From positions 7,584,243 through 7,648,242 of the forward strand of contig OU744449.1 in NCBI GenBank assembly GCA_916610825.1: 64,000 nt of DNA, written 5' to 3'. Within the stretch, counting starts at the first letter, position 1; each line of letters opens with the position of its first letter. The DNA is from Haliclystus octoradiatus (lineage: Eukaryota > Cnidaria > Staurozoa > Stauromedusae > Haliclystidae). The notes below the pieces were generated by a model. It saw nothing but the letters and a program-made list of their open reading frames with translations, was not told the DNA's origin and searched no databases. Of the stretch, positions 1-10,775 are shown one piece after another. The translations under genes and the position numbers were made by a program.

Positions 1-1160
1 GCTCATATCTAAGCCTGGTCTGCATTCCACGTTTAATTCCACATCGTGCTCTACAGGCTACATCCACAAATCACAAGGCTAATCTTTACACGGGTGTCAA
101 TTCAAGGCAAACATTGCAAGGTACACAACTACATATAGCTTAACACATATCAATATTATATAATTTACATAGACTGTCATCGAATAATACTTACCGCAGA
201 CTTTTACAATTGCCTGGGTAGAGCTGAAAAGTTGAAAAGCTTTCTTTGAATTCCTCAATATTTTGCAGCCATCGTAGCATCATAGCTAGCATTTAACAAT
301 CAAATCTAGCTAATGACGAATCACATTGTTTTCCAATCGATGTTATTCCGATAAGCTCGTTTTTTCCGTTTATTAAAAAACGTCTGTAGTATGAAAGGCG
401 TGGATTCATGATGCCGTTTTAGATACATAATGCTTGAAACACATATCAATGTATTCGTCATCAACCAGAGGGATACATGACCGGCTTCATTTTTAAAATA
501 AATAAATCCAAGTTGTGAAAAACCAATGAAAACTGTTTCCTTTTCCAACAACAATCATTTCTCAGACTGAAGCGCTAATTAAACAGTTTCGCACTTCAAT
601 GAATTTCCATTGCCTCCTAAATAACAAACAGTACGATCCTTTGTTTCGTGACTTGAGCAATAATTTCTGTATTGCATGGTCATCGTAGTGCGTAAACATA
701 CAAAAACACATATATTTATTTGAAAGTGAAAGAAATAAGATATATTATCATTTGATATTTAATTTGGAAATTATATAATCAGAAATTATTATTGGAAAAT
801 GATTTCTAATAGAACGTTATCCAATTTAAAACAAATCTGCGTTATGGAAATTAAATTTCGGTAATATAAAATATTTGCTGATAATCACAGCCAGTAGTTT
901 CACTGTAATGAAAAGGAATAAGATATAGAAACATCTGCCATACTAACTTCTATTTCGTCAGTGAAAACAAATAAATTAAAATATAAAAAAAAGTACGTGA
1001 CTGTAATCAACGAAAAAAAAATGTAAAGAAATAATAAATTAGTTTCCTATTCTGAAACGAATAATTATTGAAATTTTTCAAGGCTGTGCCGTTGTTGACA
1101 GGTGATCAAACAGAATTTAATTCAGACTAACCCCCGAAAAATCATAAATGATACTGTAAT
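1..1160. repeat. Dispersed repeat unit, copy 1 (truncated by window start)
   Basis: This stretch is nearly identical to 25853-27105 and recognisably related to 52960-53800. Copies 1 and 2 differ by small substitutions, a 12-nt insertion near 30 here, and an extra block of about 110 nt in copy 2 (about 26218-26325). No long coding frame is present. On the minus strand, about 193-281, a short ATG-initiated frame of 29 codons runs into a consensus splice donor (GTAAGT) and is identical in copies 1 and 2, so the unit could carry a first exon. That is inference. The unit ends at an (AAT)n array. Confidence 0.8.
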
Positions 1161-1168
1161 AACATATT

Positions 1169-1426
<258 letters not shown>

Positions 1427-1429
<3 letters not shown>

Positions 1430-1495
1430 TTGTAATAATAATTTTGTAATAATAATTTTGTAATAATAATTTTGAAATAATAATTTTGTAATAAA
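1427..1495. repeat. 15-bp tandem repeat at PLE 3' junction
   Basis: About four tandem units of the form ATTTTGTAATAATAA lie between the (AAT)n array and the 3' tail of the minus-strand PLE. They look like array units modified at the junction, or a short-repeat addition at the 3' end of the element. Confidence 0.75.
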
Positions 1496-1499
1496 AATG

Positions 1500-1556
1500 A
1501 ACGATAAAATAGACATTGATTGAGCTTTCGACATTGCTTATGTCATCTTCAGAAAT
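1500..1556 (-). ncRNA. Hammerhead-like hairpin in the PLE A tail (candidate)
   Basis: On the minus strand the tail reads CTGAAGA, then a 5-bp hairpin (GACAT / ATGTC with a 5-nt loop), then GAAA. That is the order of the conserved core of a hammerhead ribozyme (CUGANGA - stem II - GAAA). Some PLEs are known to carry hammerhead motifs. Here a U intrudes between CUGAAGA and the stem, and I cannot draw a convincing stem III or cleavage site, so this may be a vestige only. Confidence 0.35.
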
Positions 1557-1682
1557 ATATTTTTTAAAAGAAAAATTATTTTAAATACATGGGTTTAAAA
1601 TTGTTAAGTTATACAATGTGCTAGAAGCAGGATGCGTTAATAACAATAGAATATGATAGACAAAGGCAAGAACAATAGCTTT

Positions 1683-1910
1683 TCAATATCCTGCTGGCAA
1701 AAGCCGAGATTTGATTGAGTCAGACTGAGTGTTGAGGTTTGGCTTGATTCGCCTGATTGCAAGCATTTCATGAATTAGGCAGTCAAATTTGTCTTTGCAT
1801 TTTTTCAAAATTTTAAAGTTGTTTTCAGAAACAGACTTTCCGTGTTGTTGATTCACATGTGCGTAAACAGCAGGCCCTTTTCTCTTGTGCTCGTCAATGC
1901 GTTGATGCAA
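1683..1910 (-). pseudogene. PLE copy A, GIY-YIG endonuclease C-terminal part
   Basis: A 75-residue frame with RIDEHKR (the conserved arginine / ExH region of GIY-YIG enzymes), then NNFKILKKCKDKFDCLIHEMLAIRR split over its middle, and LNTQSDSIKSR, the usual PLE C-terminus. The catalytic glutamate region (IHEML) is retained. It belongs with the RT fragment just upstream but is out of frame with it. Confidence 0.85.
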
Positions 1911-1925
1911 GTGTCGGCAGGTATA

Positions 1926-2798
1926 TCAGACATAATTCGCTTCACACGAATCACATTGGAAACTATATACATCACCTTGACGAGACAAGAGAGCCGGTTT
2001 TGGTTCACATACATGTAAATCATTTTGTATTTTCCTACTTGTAAATATTGGCCTAGGAATTTTCCCGATTTTTGAACTCAAATCAGATAACTGACGCTTG
2101 ATGGAGTTAGCAGAAACTTGATCCTTAAAAGGTAGCACAATGTTCATGTCATCAGGATTCTTGCTTGCAATAGACAAATCAGGCCCACATTCAATCCGAC
2201 TCTTTTTTAATCTAGAAATATAAAAATTAATAACTAATAAAGGATATTTAAAATTTAAAAGCATTTTTCGCAATATTTCACATTCCACTTGAAAATATTC
2301 ATCCTTTGATGATAAACGGGAGGCCCGATTGAACATAGTTTGCACTAAGGCCTTTTTATACTTTTCGTCGACGTGACTCTGGAAGTGTAGAAGTAAGCCA
2401 CTATCAGTCTTTTTGTGAAACACTTCAGTTTCGATTTTACCGTTTTCGTTTTTAGCTGATACACCCAAAACGGTAATTTTATTTTGTTGAATTTCCATTG
2501 TAAACCGTAGGTTGGCATATATGTTGTTCAATTTTTCTAAAAATTGCTCCGCACAATCAATTGTTGGCATTATTGCAAGTGTCTCGTCCACATACCGATA
2601 GTATTGTGATGGAAGCGCACTATTGGTTTTCATTGTCTCTCCTATGTTACATAAAAAACAATTAGCCATGAGCGGGCATAATGGTGAACCCATGGCAACA
2701 CCTTCTATTTGCTGGTATAGATTTCCTTCAAACGTGAATAGCTGGTTTTTATTTGCAATTTGAAGTAACTCTTTTAAATTAGATTCTGTTAGTGCCAT
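1926..2798 (-). pseudogene. PLE copy A, RT motifs B to E and linker to endonuclease
   Basis: A 290-residue frame carrying the RT palm and thumb. Motif B is GVAMGSPLCPLMAN near residues 33-46. The catalytic box reads YYRYVDETLAI, so the second aspartate of YVDD is glutamate. It continues through FTMEIQQNK and a conserved HFQSHVDEKYKKALV block. It ends at CDSCEANYV, the start of the GIY-YIG domain, and the frame then breaks before the rest of the nuclease at 1683-1910. A defective copy: the catalytic change plus frame breaks exclude activity. Confidence 0.88.
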
Positions 2799-2842
2799 GT
2801 CATAAGTATTATTAAACCAATTATTAGCGAAAGCCTTTTCAA

Positions 2843-3199
2843 CTATATAATGTCTATTGTTTCATCAACTGGCACATTCGTAAGTAATGATTCAACGTCG
2901 TATGAAACTAGGACGTCATTAGACGAAATACTACTTGTTTTTATACTTTCCGTGAAGCTGTAGATGACATTGACAGTATATTCATTCGTAGATAAGGGGC
3001 TGAGTTTTGCATCTAACCATTTGGCTACACATACTAATAAAATTTCTAGAATGATGGCTTGTTCAACGGATATTAATAAGCATATTAAGAATTTATCATC
3101 TACCCGATTATCATATTTTGAAAAGTGAACAGCGAACTTAATTCGACTATGAATGAAAAAATCGAAATGTATTAGGTTCGGTTCGCTCGTATAATCCAT
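2843..3199 (-). pseudogene. PLE copy A, RT fragment with motif A
   Basis: A 118-residue open stretch whose second half contains AKWLDAKLSPLSTNEYTVN and the motif-A segment YDVESLLTNVPVDETI, both typical of PLE RTs. The first half does not look like PLE protein and probably arose by deletion or rearrangement. It is separated from the next RT fragment by a frame break near 2800-2840. Non-functional. Confidence 0.8.
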
Positions 3200-3206
3200 G
3201 TTTTAT

Positions 3207-3400
3207 TAAACAAATAGTTCATACTTTCCGTGAACTATGCTCTGATAGCACCACGAGAGGCACGTAAGGAGAAAACGAGAAGGCATCAGAAAATTACGAG
3301 CCGCCTCGGCGAGTAATTTTCGCCTTCGAGTTTTCTCCTGAAGTGACTCGAGTGGTGCTATCAGAGCATAGTTCACGGAAAGTATGAACTGTTTGGTTTA
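3207..3400. repeat. About 190-bp palindromic (foldback) element
   Basis: Two arms pair over their length: AGTTCATACTTTCCGTGAAC... from 3216, and its reverse complement ending at 3390, with outer AAAC / GTTT extending the symmetry. The centre is GC-richer (CGAG, GCCTCGGCGAG) than the surroundings. It abuts the broken 5' edge of PLE copy A. It has no coding capacity and is most likely a small MITE-like foldback. Confidence 0.85.
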
Positions 3401-4513
3401 GAACATAGCCAATCCCGATTTGTGAATGTTTTATACGTTTTTTCAAAGCATTTTCTGACCTTACAATCCATGATCAAGTATGTAATTCTCCTATTTTCCG
3501 AGAGCTGTACACTTGCTTTTTTGAAATCAACTAAAAGCTGCGAGGAAAAATTAATATCGAGAAATTTATATTTCTCTTCTTGAAATTAAAAGAATGGATG
3601 CTTAACATCGTTTTCTTACATATACATAGTCATGGATTCTTATCTTTGAACAATATTTTCTATTTTTTTATGTGTGTTATTCATTATGGAAAACTGACTG
3701 GAAAAACTTGAAAAGGAAAGAAAATGTTTCTTACTTATAATTTGAAGAATTTCGTAAAAAGCCGTGACGCGAAGATTGAAATGAAACAACGAAAGATGTA
3801 TTGACTAAATGTTTGCTAATTGCCTATTTAAAAGAGCAGATTATTGAATTGATGATAACTCTTTAGAATGCTGCTAACTTTCATTTGGAGAAATGGTTGA
3901 ATTATTTGAAATTTTTGCGGTGAATTCTGTTTAGCCTATATGTTTTGGTTTCGGTAGTTTATCGAAAGCTTTCTTTTCTATGCTAGGAATTTAGTTTTTA
4001 CCTATATCTAGGACCTTGCAAAAATTGGCCATAAAAGGATGAGGGGATGTATTAATGAAATGAAGTTATGTTTTCACAATTATCAATACTGTAAAAGTTA
4101 TGCAAATTGTTTTTGAATTGTTAATTTGTGCAAAATATTTCTATACACTTTAAACATGTTTGTTTACTGGCTCAGATATTTCTCCTGCAAGCCATTTGAT
4201 TTCTTTTGAACAACTTAGAAAATGAGATTGTATATAACTCTGCACATATTCGCTGTATTTGCTTTTTACTTTTAATTGCTTGCTGTTTATAATGCCATAT
4301 TTAAATAATTATCGGTTGTTTTGTATTTTCATAAATTTCTTGAAATCGACGGGGTCAAGCTCGGCTATGGTGAAATGGCGTTATTGGCGTTAACCAATCA
4401 AATTGCAAGAATAAATCGTAGCAGATCCTTGATATGTTCTAAAATAATATATCAAAAAAATGTCATCTATGTTTAGCAGAAAATTTCAAATCATTTGCCC
4501 AAAAGAAGACATA
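3401..4513. other. Non-coding, no feature recognised
   Basis: AT-rich sequence with no supported ORF, RNA gene or repeat structure that I can see. Confidence 0.6.
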
Positions 4514-4517
4514 TTAA

Positions 4518-4729
4518 TGTTGAGGCTGCATTATTTTGTTGTTGAGACATGATAACCAGAGAATACAATGATTGTGAGGTTATATGTTTGTTCTTATTAC
4601 AATGAAGATAGATACAGTACTAATCATAAACTACTATTAAGTTTACTTTTATATACATGATAACGAGGCTAAATACGAGGTGAATAGAATATAAGATTAC
4701 ATAAACATGAGGCCATATCGACCACTACA
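4518..4729 (-). repeat. 3' LTR of the 4518-9266 element
   Basis: Starts TG and ends CA on the plus strand and matches 9011-9266 except for a few substitutions and the absence of one internal repeat block. The adjacent C-run at 4733-4743 is the complement of the polypurine tract. Confidence 0.93.
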
Positions 4730-4928
4730 TATGTCCCCCCCCCCGCAAAGACGGAGTCACAGGAGGTTTATTATATGTTTTATGTTAATTAGTAATTATT
4801 TGCTATAGTATCAAGATAAAAATATGAAATTAAAAATAATTGATTATCTAAAGTATGAATTAATTGATATAAAATGGTCGATTTTTTTCATTTTTTATAT
4901 ATTTTTTAAGTTATAAAGGTGATAAAAG

Positions 4929-5219
4929 TTAATAATAAATTGTATCTGGATAATGAGTCTGGCGAATTAAACGTCCTGATCTTGTGCGTACTTGTGGTAT
5001 AATTATTTTTGTATTATCACGAGTTAAAGTAGTTGAATGTTGTGTTTGAGTATCTGATATATGTTGTTCGATAACTGGCTTCAGACGGTCGATTGCTACA
5101 GTATCTGATTTATTTCCACGCTTGATTGTAAAAACTTTTGGCGTACGGTGTAATACTTCGTATGGACCAGTATACGGTGCTTCAAGTGGTAGTTTAGGTC
5201 TATCAACGCGAACCCACAC
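4929..5219 (-). pseudogene. pol: integrase C-terminal tail (gypsy 4518-9266)
   Basis: A 96-residue frame with VRVDRPKLPLEAPYTGPYEV, the SH3-like GPY/F segment found at the end of gypsy integrases, followed by a basic tail with RTRSGRLIRQTHYPD. It is frameshifted from the integrase core upstream. Confidence 0.82.
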
Positions 5220-5317
5220 ACGTTTATATGTCGTAAGATATGGTGGTAAATATTCATTAGTTTGTTGTAGACTAGGTGGAATAAATTTAACGTCTTTAAA
5301 ATATTCTTGTAATTTGT

Positions 5318-6466
5318 TCAGAAGGTTATGTGACGATAATAGTTTTTATCCTCTATACATATTCGAGGAATAAATGGTTTCATACCAGTGATCAGCTCGT
5401 ACGAAGAAATACCTGTTGAATCCGGCCATATACGGAGAGCAAGTACTGTAGATGGCAGAGCATCATACCAGTTAGTATCTGCAGTAGGTAATATTGTTTT
5501 AAGAGTTCTGTGCATGAGTTCAACTAAGCCATTCGTTTGAGGATGGTACGATGTAGTCCGTATTTTGAAATATCCAATAATCTTCGCAACTTCTGCCATT
5601 AAATCACTTTCAAAATTTGAGCCACGGTCACTAATTACATACAAGGGGGCTGAATAACGTGACACCCATTCTCTAACAAATGCTTCTGCAACTACAGGGG
5701 CAGTTTGACCTATTATAGGTACAACTTCTACCCAACGTGTGAAACGAACAATCATAGTTAACAGATAACGATAAGGGATTGGGGAATTTGTAACAGAGGA
5801 TGTAGATGGAGGCACTGTTACTATGTCTATGTGAATGGTTTGTAGGCGATCACATGGAATTGTATATGGCATAACAGAGCTAGTAGTGTGTCGTATTACT
5901 TTTTGTTCCTGGCATTTTAAGCACTGTGCAACCAATGTTGAAATGTCCTTGCGCATTTCAGGCCAATAAAAAAGATCGGCAATGAGTCGAAAAGAGGCCC
6001 CTCTGCCGTAATGTCCAATGTTGTGAAATAAATTGAACATTTTGCGACGAAGAGTCTCAGGGATAAATGGGCGTGGTATGACACCTGATATTTCACACCA
6101 AGCAGATCCATCCTCAAAATCAATTAGAAGGAGATCGGAGGTATTAAAATGTGAGGAATGTTGTAATTTGATTATGTCAGACATGCATAGTAAATCTAAG
6201 GATACACTATTAACCTCATCAGGAGAATCAGCTGGAAGGTCACGTGATAAAGTATCAGCAACAAGATTGCTTTCTCCAGGAACATGAATAATATCAATCA
6301 CAAATTCTGAAAGAAAACTAATGTGACGCTCTTGACGAGGAGAACGAGATGGATTGCGTTTGGATGTCCAAAGTGCCGAAATTGATTTGTGGTCGGTAAA
6401 AATGGTTAAATGAGCGTTTTCAATAATTGGACGAAAGCGTTGAACAGCGGCATAAATAGCAAGCAA
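5318..6466 (-). pseudogene. pol: RNase H end and integrase (gypsy 4518-9266)
   Basis: A 382-residue frame. Residues 1-35 finish RNase H (TIFTDHKSISALW). Next come DTLSRD and the integrase zinc-binding region (HNIGH, then CLKCQ). The catalytic triad is visible as IHIDIV (D), VISDRGSNF (D) and HPQTNGLVELMH (E), so the DDE residues are kept. The integrase C-terminal tail continues in a different frame at 4929-5219 (WVRVDRPKLPLEAPYTGPYEV), showing a further frameshift. Confidence 0.9.
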
Positions 6467-6538
6467 TTCTCGATCGAAGGTAGTATAATTTTTTTCTGCA
6501 GAATTTAGTTTGCGGGAATAAAATGAAAGTGGAGCTGT

Positions 6539-7491
6539 TTAACCATTGTGTTCATGTAAAACGGCACTGATTGCATAATTTGAGGCATCAGTGGTAATTG
6601 AATATGACGATATAGTGGGGTTTGGATGAGCTAATGTAACTGCGTTGTTTACCGCTTGTTTGAGAGCGTCAAATGCAGACTGGTGGATTGAGTCCCAAAT
6701 GTAAGTGGAAGGATTATTACTCGAGCGCGAATTTTTGCGGGAAACAGGTTGAGTAGAATTTAACAATAGCTGTAAAGGATGAATAATGTCGGCATAATGA
6801 TGGATGAATTTACGGTAAAAACTAAACATGCCGAGAGTGCGACGAAGGGCAGAATATTCTTTGGGAGTGGGTAAATTTAGCAAGTCAGATTTATTTTTTG
6901 GTTTTAGGGAAATCCCTTCAGAAGAAACCCGATATCCTAAAAAGTCAACATGCGGTTGAGAAAACTCGCATTTGTTTAGATTTAATCTCAAGCCATAATC
7001 TGATAAACGTTGTAACAGTTGTTTGAGGTGATTATCATGTTCCTCTTGAGTATTTCCAAAAATTAAAATATCATTGATATAGGAAAAACATTTGATGTCG
7101 CGTAAAACTTCGTTGATAAATCTAGTAAAAGTCGCTGCAGAATTTCGAAGACCAAATGGCATACAAACATAGGCAAATGATCCGAAAGGTGTCGTGATGG
7201 CTGTTTTATCGACATCGTCAGGATGGATAGGTATTTGATGATATGCCTTTGCTAATTCGAGACGAGAAAATATGTTAGATTCATACAATTCATTTTGAAA
7301 ATATTGTATGTCTGGCAAAGGATAACGATCAGGTTTTGTTGGCGATTAACTGCCTGATAATCACCAACGGGTCGAAATGTTCCAGGTTCAGGTTTAGGTA
7401 CGAGATGCAGTGGGCTTGCCCACGATGAGTTTGAAGGCCTAATAATTCCTGCATCTAATAATTTGTGAAATTCAGCGCGTGCTACAGCCAT
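6539..7491 (-). pseudogene. pol: reverse transcriptase (gypsy 4518-9266)
   Basis: Two overlapping minus frames (7252-7491 and 6539-7318) join through a frameshift near 7318. Visible in order: [37 protein letters not shown] (motif A), [15 protein letters not shown] (motif B), and [11 protein letters not shown] (motif C). Motif C should be YxDD; here the first aspartate is asparagine (YIND), which should abolish polymerase activity. The frame then reaches [15 protein letters not shown], the start of RNase H, and a TAA at 6539-6541. The next frame is in phase with this one, so the TAA is a single nonsense change. Confidence 0.9.
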
Positions 7492-7986
7492 TTTGTGAGG
7501 GTGTAGGCGACGTGGTTGACAAAAACTGGCTCACCTGTAGTCTCTATGCGATGAGTAACGGAGTGCGGAGGAGTTTTTGTAAATTTGAAAGGAGTAAATA
7601 GAATTGTGTATTGAGATATAATATCACGAACATTTTTATATAATGAGGCCGGAAATGTAATTTCGCGGAATCAATAGCAATTGTACTAACAGGTAGAGGG
7701 GCAGTTTTACGCGTCTTCTGGTCAGCTAAATATCGAGTTTAAAAATCAATTAAAAGTGAATGGTGTTAAAAAATCAATTCCTAGTATTGGTTGGGTTACA
7801 TTGGCAATTATAAATGAACGCGTAAAATTTTGCGACAAGCATGTTAAATGAATGGTTGTCGTAAATTCCCCAGTGACTTCAATCGGCTTACCTGAGGCAG
7901 CGGAAAGGCGTATAGAACTAGATTAATTTGGAATTCGGTACTTTTTGTAAAATGATGTAGGAATTAATGAAACGGCGAAACCAGAA

Positions 7987-8310
7987 TCAATAAGAAATTT
8001 TGTTGGCGGTAAAAATGGAATGTAAGCATGGACATATAAAAATTGGCCACGTTGGAGTGCTGGAGGGCCAAAGTGGCTTATTAGTTTTCCTGATTAAGTA
8101 ATTGTGAAACATTAGATACTGGCATGTCTTGACGAGAAAGTTCAACATGGTTATTTTGAATCGGAATTGATTTGCTAGTGTCCGATCTGTAGGTTGTGTA
8201 CCGAACCGATTGGGTGATGAGGGCTTAGCACCGGGCCATTGACACCAGGAAGGACAGCTACGAGCCAGTTGACCATAAAACAAATGAGATCTACAAACTA
8301 CGGGTTGTTG
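7987..8310 (-). pseudogene. gag zinc-knuckle-like box and linker to protease (gypsy 4518-9266)
   Basis: Same frame as the upstream gag piece. It contains CRSHLFYGQLARSCPSWC, a Cys/His cluster of the CX3H...CX3C kind known from CsRn1-group elements in place of the usual CCHC knuckle. Just downstream (about 7920-8000, another frame) is FLIDSGFAVSLIP, a recognisable aspartic protease active-site segment (DSG). Confidence 0.75.
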
Positions 8311-8553
8311 CCCAGGGTGATAACTAGTAATGTTAACATATGGATCGTTTCTACGCTGGGTTGAGTTTCTAAAACGGTTATTCTTTTGTGCTGAAAGAGC
8401 GCAACAGAACTCTGAATTATTGATATCATTACTTATATGGGTGTCATTATTAATAGAATTTACATGACTAAGTGGTAAAGCGGTATTAAATACAGTATCA
8501 GCTATTGGTAAAAATTGTTCACTCGATAGATTAGAATGGCCAATTAATAGAGA

Positions 8554-9009
8554 TCAAATAAGTGTAGGTAATGCTTGTAGTAAACGATGATGAACTAATG
8601 TATCTGTGGGGTTTATGCCACTATCCGATAACGACTGTTTGATTTTAAGAGCACATATTGAATGCTTGAGGCCATCGAATGAAATTGCCCCAAGGGCATC
8701 GTTCAGTCGTTCCTCTTCTGTTTTTCTCAAGATTGATATTAATTTGTCTTTCAGTTGTATATACTGGTTATTAGCACCAGGAAGGAATAAATCCTCACTT
8801 ATCACTAATGGACCAAGATCAGCTGGTAGTTGGGCCACAAGGTAGCGAAATTTCTTGATTTCAGTGCTAATACCATGAAGGTCGAATAGACATTCCAATT
8901 GCCGAAACCAGAAAATGATCTGTAGTCGTAGGAAAACAGGGGCTTTAAAAACCGCTGTTTTGATGTTAGCGTTGACGGTTGAATTCACATCTTGTACCAT
9001 TTGTACCAT
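8554..9009 (-). pseudogene. gag, capsid-like N-terminal part (gypsy 4518-9266)
   Basis: A 151-residue frame with a capsid signature: FWFRQLECLFDLHGI followed by KKFRYLVAQLP and a C-terminal block ending LLQALPTLI. This is the layout of CsRn1-type gypsy Gag. The frame ends at an in-frame TGA (8554-8556), after which the same frame reads on into recognisable gag, so this is one point lesion rather than the natural end. Gag would package element RNA. Confidence 0.8.
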
Positions 9010-9010
9010 T

Positions 9011-9266
9011 TGTTGAGGCTGCGTTATTTTGTTGTTGAGACATGATAACCAGAGAATACAATGATTGTAAGGTTATATGTTTGTTCTTACTACAATGAAG
9101 ATAGATACAGTACTAATCATAAACTACTATTAACTTTACTTTTATATACATGATAACGAGGCTAAATACGAGGTGAATAGAATATAAGATTACATGAATA
9201 TGAGGCTAATTACGAGGTGAATAGAATATAAGATTACATAAACATGAGGCCATATCGACCACTACA
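9011..9266 (-). repeat. 5' LTR of the 4518-9266 element
   Basis: Partner of the LTR at 4518-4729. A block containing ACGAGGTGAATAGAATATAA occurs twice in this copy only. The gag ATG lies 1 nt from the LTR edge, leaving almost no leader, so the primer binding site must overlap the gag start or has been deleted. Confidence 0.93.
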
Positions 9267-9270
9267 TTAA

Positions 9271-10100
9271 ATAAAAAATCTGAACTCATATCAAAATGTA
9301 GACCTGAAAAAGGTATTATTTATCTAATTTTAAAGAAACAAAAACTTAGTCTTATAACAGTGCTATTTAATTAAGGAAACTAATAACAATAAATAACAAC
9401 ATAACTTAGTAATTGTGAAGATAAAGCCATTGTAAGTATAACAATAGTTTTCCTTTTTTCACATTTTTTTCTCACTTCTGTCAAATAAAAGTAACTGTGT
9501 ATACATTTTTCATTAATATTATCTGTCTAATGATCGCATAAAGCGAGAAACTTCAAGTTACAGAAAATGAATGCGTAGTCTTTGACTCCATTACTATTAT
9601 TATATATATATATATATATATATTCAGAATATCATCAGATTTATTCAGGTTATATATGCAAAAAAAATTAATTTAAATTCATCAAATTCTTTCAATTCCC
9701 TTTCATTGAATTATATCAATAATCCAGCTCTACTGAATCTAACGTATTTGTTGTAGCATATCTAGGCTGTAGTTGTTTGCTTTTTGTAGATTTCGAAGTA
9801 AGATGCACAAAACACAATCTTTCGTTTTGAGATTTCCCGGGAAATAAACATCTTCACTCACACTAGCGCGCTGGCACTCTATGTGCGCTGGACATGGCGC
9901 GTATAACGACGCTAGGGTCCGATGTTGACTAAGAACTAATACCGACCGTCAGAGACTGGGTTCTCTCCTTCTCAAAATTTTGGTTCATCTTAATTTGTCG
10001 GTCTTTCAGAACATCACACGAATACATGAATAAGAGATTGGATGGACCAAACTTAAGTACGCACGTCATGGACGCAATAAATTCTGCCATATATAATACA
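9271..10100. other. Non-coding; (TA)n at about 9597-9622
   Basis: Intergenic AT-rich DNA. A short ATT and TA microsatellite lies at 9591-9622. No ORF or RNA gene is supported. Confidence 0.6.
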
Positions 10101-10103
10101 TCG

Positions 10104-10176
10104 TCAACTTGTAAAGCGCCTAGAAAACAGTGCTATAAGCGATGTATAAATGGACATTATTATTATTATTATTACC
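10104..10176 (+). repeat. SINE/LINE 3' tail with (ATT)n
   Basis: The segment TGTAAAGCGCCTAGAA...GTATAAATGG followed by six or so ATT units has the shape of 3' ends of SINE/CR1-L2-type retroposons. A similar segment (CAGCGCCTAGAACACA...CATAAATGCC) lies on the minus strand at 31493-31550 next to the giant AAT array. The 5' boundary is not clear. Confidence 0.55.
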
Positions 10177-10775
10177 ACATGAGGAAAGCCGTAAGCTAAT
10201 TAAGGCACGAAGCGGGAATATCACAGTATGTCTAAACTTTTAAATAGACTTTTGTATGCCCTGTATTTAGTTAGTAACTCAAATAGCTTGACGCTGCATT
10301 ATGGACTAGTTGGCTCCTTCATATGAACTAGCACAACGCGATTAAAGATTACAGACACATTCAGATACAAGAGTAATATTAATATTCAAAACTACAAGTT
10401 TTGAGAAAACAAGATTTACTTTGCCTTTACAGGTACACGTAATTGTAGTTTAAAACAATACATACAGTGAGTCTGCACAGTACGAGATTTCTGAGATATT
10501 CTTAATATTCTTAATATTTTATTTACGAGCTCTTATTGCTATGCAGTATTTTTTTCTAGCTTATTAACAAACGATTTACTGACTACCAATTTCTGTTGGA
10601 TGCCAATTTCCTCTCAAAGTCGATATTATAGTGTGAAGTAAGATTGATATAAATGAACAAATAAGTAATTGTGTTATACTAAGTGTAAGAATTTATCATT
10701 TTGTCCAACAATTATTCCAAAATAACTCATATAATAAGTCATATTTTTCTCAATGTAATCACAAAGACATTCTGT
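10177..10775. other. Non-coding, no feature recognised
   Basis: AT-rich stretch 3' of the glycosyltransferase-like ORF. Nothing is supported beyond its role as that gene's downstream region. Confidence 0.6.

Larger units (their letters stand above)
1498..3205 (-). mobile_element. Penelope-like element copy A, 5'-truncated and decayed
   Basis: Minus-strand PLE relic. Going 5' to 3' (decreasing coordinates) one sees RT motif A (YDVESLLTNVP), motif B (GVAMGSPLCPL), a damaged motif C (YVDE in place of YVDD), motif E-like residues, and a C-terminal GIY-YIG-type endonuclease ending in the PLE-typical FDCLIHEML and LNTQSDSIK blocks. Upstream of motif A the sequence is scrambled. The 3' tail (about 1500-1550) holds a CTGAAGA / hairpin / GAAA signature and then runs into an AAT-rich array. 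PLEs are retroelements distinct from LINEs and LTR elements that join an RT to a GIY-YIG nuclease. Confidence 0.9.
4518..9266 (-). mobile_element. Ty3/gypsy-type LTR retrotransposon (CsRn1-like), full-length but decayed
   Basis: LTRs at 4518-4729 (212 bp) and 9011-9266 (256 bp) begin TGTTGAGG and end CCACTACA. The right copy holds an internal duplication of about 40 bp. The element is flanked by TTAA on both sides (4514-4517; 9267-9270), a 4-bp target duplication. A G-rich polypurine tract (minus strand, next to 4730) precedes the 3' LTR. Minus-strand order is gag, zinc-knuckle-like box, protease, RT, RNase H, integrase. Gag and the unusual Cys/His box resemble the CsRn1 group of gypsy elements (family judgement from memory). 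In-frame stops and frameshifts interrupt both gag and pol. Confidence 0.92.
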
